Of a stretch of DNA of 64,000 bases, positions 57,980 through 64,000 are shown piece by piece. How positions within the stretch are numbered: position 1 is the first letter of the stretch; each line of letters starts with the position of its first letter. Origin of the DNA: Adiantum capillus-veneris (Eukaryota; Streptophyta; Polypodiopsida; Polypodiales; Pteridaceae). A model generated the notes under the pieces. That model was not told the DNA's origin. It saw nothing but the letters and a program-made list of their open reading frames with translations, and did not search any database. The stretch is taken from positions 111,373,469 through 111,437,468 of the forward strand of contig CM043951.1 in assembly GCA_014529385.2 (NCBI GenBank), written 5' to 3'. The position numbers and the translations under genes are program-made.

Positions 57980-58985
57980 TAGCCTTGTGGAAGCTTCAAT
58001 TGGATGCGTTTCTTTCTAGAGCGCATCCACCAAAACAAGATTGGATGTTATGTTAGGAGGAAAAAAAACAAGTACCTTGTTATTGTTGTGGCTACAGATG
58101 TTCTTCTAGCGAGTTACAACTGGAAGGAATACCATATTTTTGAATTGTTGCTAGAGTTGCATGGTGCTACTGTTTGCTAGCTGCAGCTAATGCCGATGAT
58201 GTTGTTTCCACCTTGACATGCAAGTCAAGTGTTGTACTCGCGTGTGCATATGTACCCAACGAGAGAGAGGTGGAAGAAGACACTTGGGTTACTATCGATG
58301 GATGACAAATTTTTCACCGTGATCTCGAGTTCATCCTCAAATAGTGCAGCGAGCCAATGTTATTGTTGTTTTTTCTGATACCAATAAATGAAAAATTGAG
58401 GGTTGGCTCTGGCAAAAAAAAAAACGTCAATGCCTCATCAATAAAGAGGGATTTTGAGTCAAGATTGGATGGACAGGTCTTTTGAGTTTTTATGGGATCT
58501 TTCTAAAGGCGTCAAATCTTCTATTGCACTATAAGTGCTCTCTTAGGCATTTCTTCCCACTACAAGAGGGAGATATGAAGGAGAACTAAAAAAATAACCA
58601 CATGAATTCTTCTTCCTCTGCTAGTCTTTTGTCAAGATAATTCTCCATACATATCTCATCCCTATTCCTTTTGCTCCATCTCCTTCTTCTTATCGCTTAC
58701 ATATACATGGTTCTACTAGTTTAGATTTTCCTTAAAAAATATACATAATCCTAAATTTCTCTTTTTTCTTCTCCTTCTGTTACTTTACATGTGACTAGTT
58801 TCATGCATAACATCTCCTAAGTCATGATTCTCTTATTAACTATAATTAGTATCCTAATTAAACTATCCTTCACAATACTTGCCATCTGGTAAGGGAAAAT
58901 CTAGATATCAGGAACTTGATGTTGAGCGGTTTGCGTCAACCAACTTTGACATTCTATAATGAGATACTTTTTATAGAAAGAACAA
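57980..58985. other. No gene seen
   Basis: T-rich and AT-rich sequence without supported frame or repeat. Confidence 0.5.
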
Positions 58986-59020
58986 CATATATTCTGGGAG
59001 GTGGATATTAAGACACCCAT

Positions 59021-59953
59021 ATGGACCTAGGGCCATAGAGTCCCCTCTATGTTATTGAGGAAACTTATGGCCCTAGGACCATATGATCTCTTATGACATT
59101 AGAGGAACCTTGTGGTCCTAGGGGTATATAGTACCCAATTAGTAGCCCTTGAATGGCCTGCATGCCTTTCGAGATCCTTTACAGACGCACCCTATGGCCC
59201 TAGGATTATAGGGTTCCCTCTGGAATTCCTATGTCCATAGCGCACTTGAGTGTCCTAAATGACCTTTAGAGCTTCTACATTGGCACCCTATGGCCTTAGG
59301 ACCACAAGGTGCATTCTAATCTAATGATATCTCCTATGTACATGGTTCTCATGTAGGGGCCCTTAAGTGGCATAAATGTCCCTAAATAGAGCTCCTACAT
59401 TGGCACAATGTAAACTACCTCACATTCTCTATCTATGCTTAATCCTCTCACACCCCGGTCCAGACGTCATAAAGATAAGGACCACCGAGTTATCATCTTG
59501 TATTTATTGATCAATGGCTATATTCATGGGTGGGACATATGTGCACACCGTTGTCTACATGAAAATGCATGTAGTGGGAAAACATGTGTGACTTCTATTT
59601 ATACCTAAATTGTGAGAATAGACTGACTAGAATGTTAAAAATTTAATTTTAGCTTGTCTATGTAGTATTACGTGTACTGGGAATATATCACAGGTTACCC
59701 TCTATTACAATGAGAGATGATATGGTCCTAGGGCTTCCATGGTGCATATGTAGGTGCCCTTGAATAGACTAGATGCTCTTTGAGAGCTTACACATTGACA
59801 CCTAGGCCGCTCTCTTGCCTTAGGAACTTATTTTTCCCTCTCTTTTGATGAGATATGATATGGCCCTAAAGCCATAGGTTTTCCATGCATAAGCTCAAGG
59901 ACCTTTGATTCCCCTCTATTCCAATTAAAGATCCTATGGTCCTAGGACCATAG
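59021..59953. repeat. Scattered CCTAGG-centred palindromes
   Basis: ATGGCCCTAGGACCATA or close variants occur at about 59021, 59067, 59112, 59193, 59289, 59722, 59860 and 59934. The last, CTATGGTCCTAGGACCATAG at 59934-59953, is a perfect 20-bp palindrome. Sequence between them (ACATTGGCACCCTATGG, CCTTGAATGG, TAGAGCTCCTACATTGG) also recurs, so this is a degenerate repeat array of uneven spacing. Confidence 0.6.
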
Positions 59954-59962
59954 GCTGTTTCC

Positions 59963-60922
59963 TGTTGGACGGGAGCGACTCACACGCCCATGAAGTGCAT
60001 GCAAACACTACCTAGATCAACATAATGTCAATCGAGGACACAAATGACACGATAGGCACACGGAGGAAATATCTTTAGCTTGTCATGCTGAGACCATCCT
60101 ACACATACAACACTCTGGAAGGCCAACTAAACCACAATCAAGAACCTCACTACTCTCAACTACACCACCTAGCCACATACACACATACGGAAGGTAACTC
60201 ACCTAATCATGCCAAACTTGTATGAAACTTAAGGAACACCATCCCCTCACTAGGATACAACTATCCCTAAGCTTCTACACTCAAAACCCTCGCTCTAAAC
60301 CCATCTGCAGAAAACGCATAGGATGACAGAGCAAAAATTTGAAAGTGCCCGAAACTGAAATTTGTGAGTACCAATGCGTAGCTTATGTCGCCACGATTCT
60401 ATAGACTACTAGCACACAGAAAATAGACATCGTTTGATACACTTACGGCCACAAATAGCTCCTAGATGCGTTGGCGTGTGCGCTTCGTCTCGCGTGGAAT
60501 GATTGGCGTTGTCGCGTAGCTCTCCTCGAGCCTATAGCAATGGTGCAGGCGGATCTCCAATGTGTTGAGCGAGCCGCGCGTAGCGAGGATAAAGCTCACA
60601 CTCACTCTCTCTCACACACACACACACAGTAGACGGCAGCGCTAAAGTTTTGATTATGATAAAAAGTCCTCTTTTACAAAATGACCTAGGTACCTTATAT
60701 ACTAAGGCTACCTTAAGTTTAACCAAAAATGGAGTTGAAAGGGTCAAATGGCTTTGTATTTACAATCTGGAAGTGCCATTGCACCCCGGCTTCTGAAACT
60801 AGAATAACTACTCATTACAAATGACGTTTATAGCCATAATCCACAGCATTTCATAACTCGCAAAAGATCAGACTTTGGTACGAAAGTTGAGTTATGTTGT
60901 GTTGTTGACCCAGCGGTCAACA
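59963..60922 (-). repeat. Element E LTR, left copy
   Basis: 960 bp, TG...CA. It has a CA microsatellite near 60612-60628. It starts ten bases after the perfect CCTAGG palindrome. Confidence 0.8.
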
Positions 60923-61109
60923 TCCCCCCCTTTCGCATTCATGTCGTCCCCGACATGACCTGATTGTCGATGGCGATGTGGTCTTGGCTGTCATTTTGGC
61001 TTTATCTGTTGTAGTGCTTGTAACTTTGTCGAACCACAACAAGAACTATGATCCATTAGAACGGATATCTATCATCATAACCATTCAGTTTGGATGTGTG
61101 AGGCGCCAA

Positions 61110-62640
<1,531 letters not shown>

Positions 62641-62644
62641 TTTG

Positions 62645-64000
62645 AGATCCTCTGATTACCCTTATGTTTTCTCTTTGTCATTGAGGACTTCTTTGTTCTT
62701 GTGCAATCATGTTGTTAGTGTTGTCTACAGTGTTGTTATTGTAGGCCATTCTTCGACTCTCCATTGAGGAGAAGTATGCTATGATCTGAAACTGGTGCTC
62801 CAATTCATTTGTCAATTGATTTGAGTAGCATTTCCTTATTGTTGATGTAGAAGGAATATGTAGAAGAGGATGGTGATAGGTGTCTTTAGATTAGGGTCTT
62901 AAACCTAGATGACCAAAGGGAAAAAACCCGGTGGGAAAAAAATGCCTTTGGTATACTCTCTTATTGGAGTTGAGTAGTTGAACGTGAAGTACATGTTCAT
63001 GAAAGGTGTGTGCTTGGGTGAAACACGGAAAGAGTGCCTGATGCAAGTGCCAATTATGGGACACTCTATATGCATATGAAAAATTTGTCAACAAAACCAT
63101 GCAATGTGAAAGAAGGAGATGATGGGTGTTTCGAGGAATAAATGTAGCACATGTGACATCAAAAGATGTCTCAATAGCTTCCACCTTTCCAAGAAGGGTT
63201 GTCGACGTAGAAGTTTCTCCACTCGTATCTCATTGTGCTTAGTACGTGAGTGTCTTTTGGACCTTCTCCTTCACTTCACCAGACTTAAGTACTTAGACTT
63301 CGACTCTTTTGCTCACCTATACCAGCATGAGCGACACAACGTAAATATGCTCAACTCTTCGAGCTTGAGCAGTACCTAGAATAGCTAAGACGCTTAGACC
63401 ACAGAGAATATTACTTGAAGCTTTGGGACTAACACATCACTCCTTTTGTGGCTTAGCTACTCGACTCTGACTTTTATGACTTGTCGGTTGCATGTTGACA
63501 CTGCTTTGTGACAAGTTCTTTGGCTGTTGTAGTGGCCGCTGAGACATACTTCGTGAAGTTTCATCGTTTCCCTGTATCTTCTTCTCTTTGTAGTGCTCAG
63601 GCCTCTCGTCAGTCTTTTCTTCATGTGGATTATGGATTTTTTTGTTCTTAATAATAAACAAAGAAAATCTTAAACCAGCTCAACAAAAGAAAAATCATTC
63701 AAATAGAAATCTAAATGCTATGTACACTATACACATGTCCCTAGGGCTCATATATGGATTTTGTCCCCATAATCCTCTATAACACTAGTATGAGGGCATA
63801 TACTCTAAATTTAGTCAAAAAATTATCACAATAAAGCGCAAAAATTCAATGCATCTCACAAAACATTGCCCTCTAATAGTCATAATGTTAGGTACGCATT
63901 CAGAATGCCTCCCCCCTTCCTATTTCGCGTCATCCTTTACGACAGGGTATCTCAAAGGGTATGTGTTGTGCTTGGGCAACTAAAAGTTGTGCCTACGCAG
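62645..64000. other. No gene seen
   Basis: Frames up to 97 codons on both strands have no motif. No partner of the element E LTR was found here, so the right end of any larger E element lies outside the window or is lost. Confidence 0.5.

Noticed and set aside
60923..61109. Gene in the interior of element E
   Set aside because: 187 bp holding primer site and polypurine tract only; the frame at 60978-61172 runs into the LTR.
62891..63661. Two open frames of 97 and 74 codons near the right end
   Set aside because: No motif, no splice evidence, and lengths are within chance for this base composition.

Overview
The window is nuclear DNA from a land plant with a large, repeat-rich genome. The retrotransposon primer-binding sites match plant initiator-Met and Trp tRNAs. 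Both Ty1/copia and Ty3/gypsy elements are present, there is plant-type splice-signal sequence, and intact cellular genes are nearly absent. The sequence does not let me name a clade. Nothing bacterial, organellar or CRISPR-like was seen.

Layout. (1) 1-3.9 kb is the most gene-like part. A proline-rich reading frame runs off the left edge on the minus strand. It faces a very divergent histone H3-like gene on the plus strand (854-1294) across an array of 106-bp repeats, each able to fold into a hairpin. Downstream are a broken acidic repeat region, a second hairpin repeat, a coiled-coil exon candidate with a good 3' splice site, and an RG-rich tail that ends at an inverted-repeat element. (2) 4.5-17.2 kb is old degenerate DNA. 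It holds three copies of an unrecognised gene family (4.54-5.44 minus, 5.5-6.23 plus, 16.33-17.19 plus), CACTA-like palindromic repeats, a pair of 0.45-kb direct repeats, CCAAT-type hairpin repeats and several broken reading frames. (3) 18.06-45.26 kb is a four-element nest. An old gypsy element D was split in its left LTR by a non-autonomous gypsy element B (18325-39986). B's right LTR was then hit twice, by a 10-kb autonomous gypsy element C (23436-33460, minus) and by a 5.5-kb copia element A (34099-39604, minus). Target-site duplications (ACGGC, TGATG, AGCAG) and an uninterrupted copy of the same LTR at 44.8-45.26 kb support the order. D also carries about 2.4 kb of unrecognised, broken coding-like DNA before its gag. 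(4) 45.3-52.3 kb has a 0.42-kb foldback element, a minisatellite, and a solo LTR related to C (48267-50436). (5) 52340-57871 is a nearly complete copia element F with 765-bp LTRs and perfect TTTAC duplications, inserted in a degenerate tandem repeat. (6) 59.0-62.6 kb has CCTAGG-centred palindromes, a short LTR-internal-LTR unit E, and a DEAD-box RNA helicase pseudogene joined directly to E-type internal sequence. The last 1.3 kb shows nothing I can assign.

All element coding regions carry stops or frameshifts, so no element in the window looks able to move on its own. B shares its tract, LTR start and tRNA-Trp primer site with C, so B was probably mobilised by C-like proteins. The histone H3-like gene is the only candidate cellular gene whose conserved domain is fully open.
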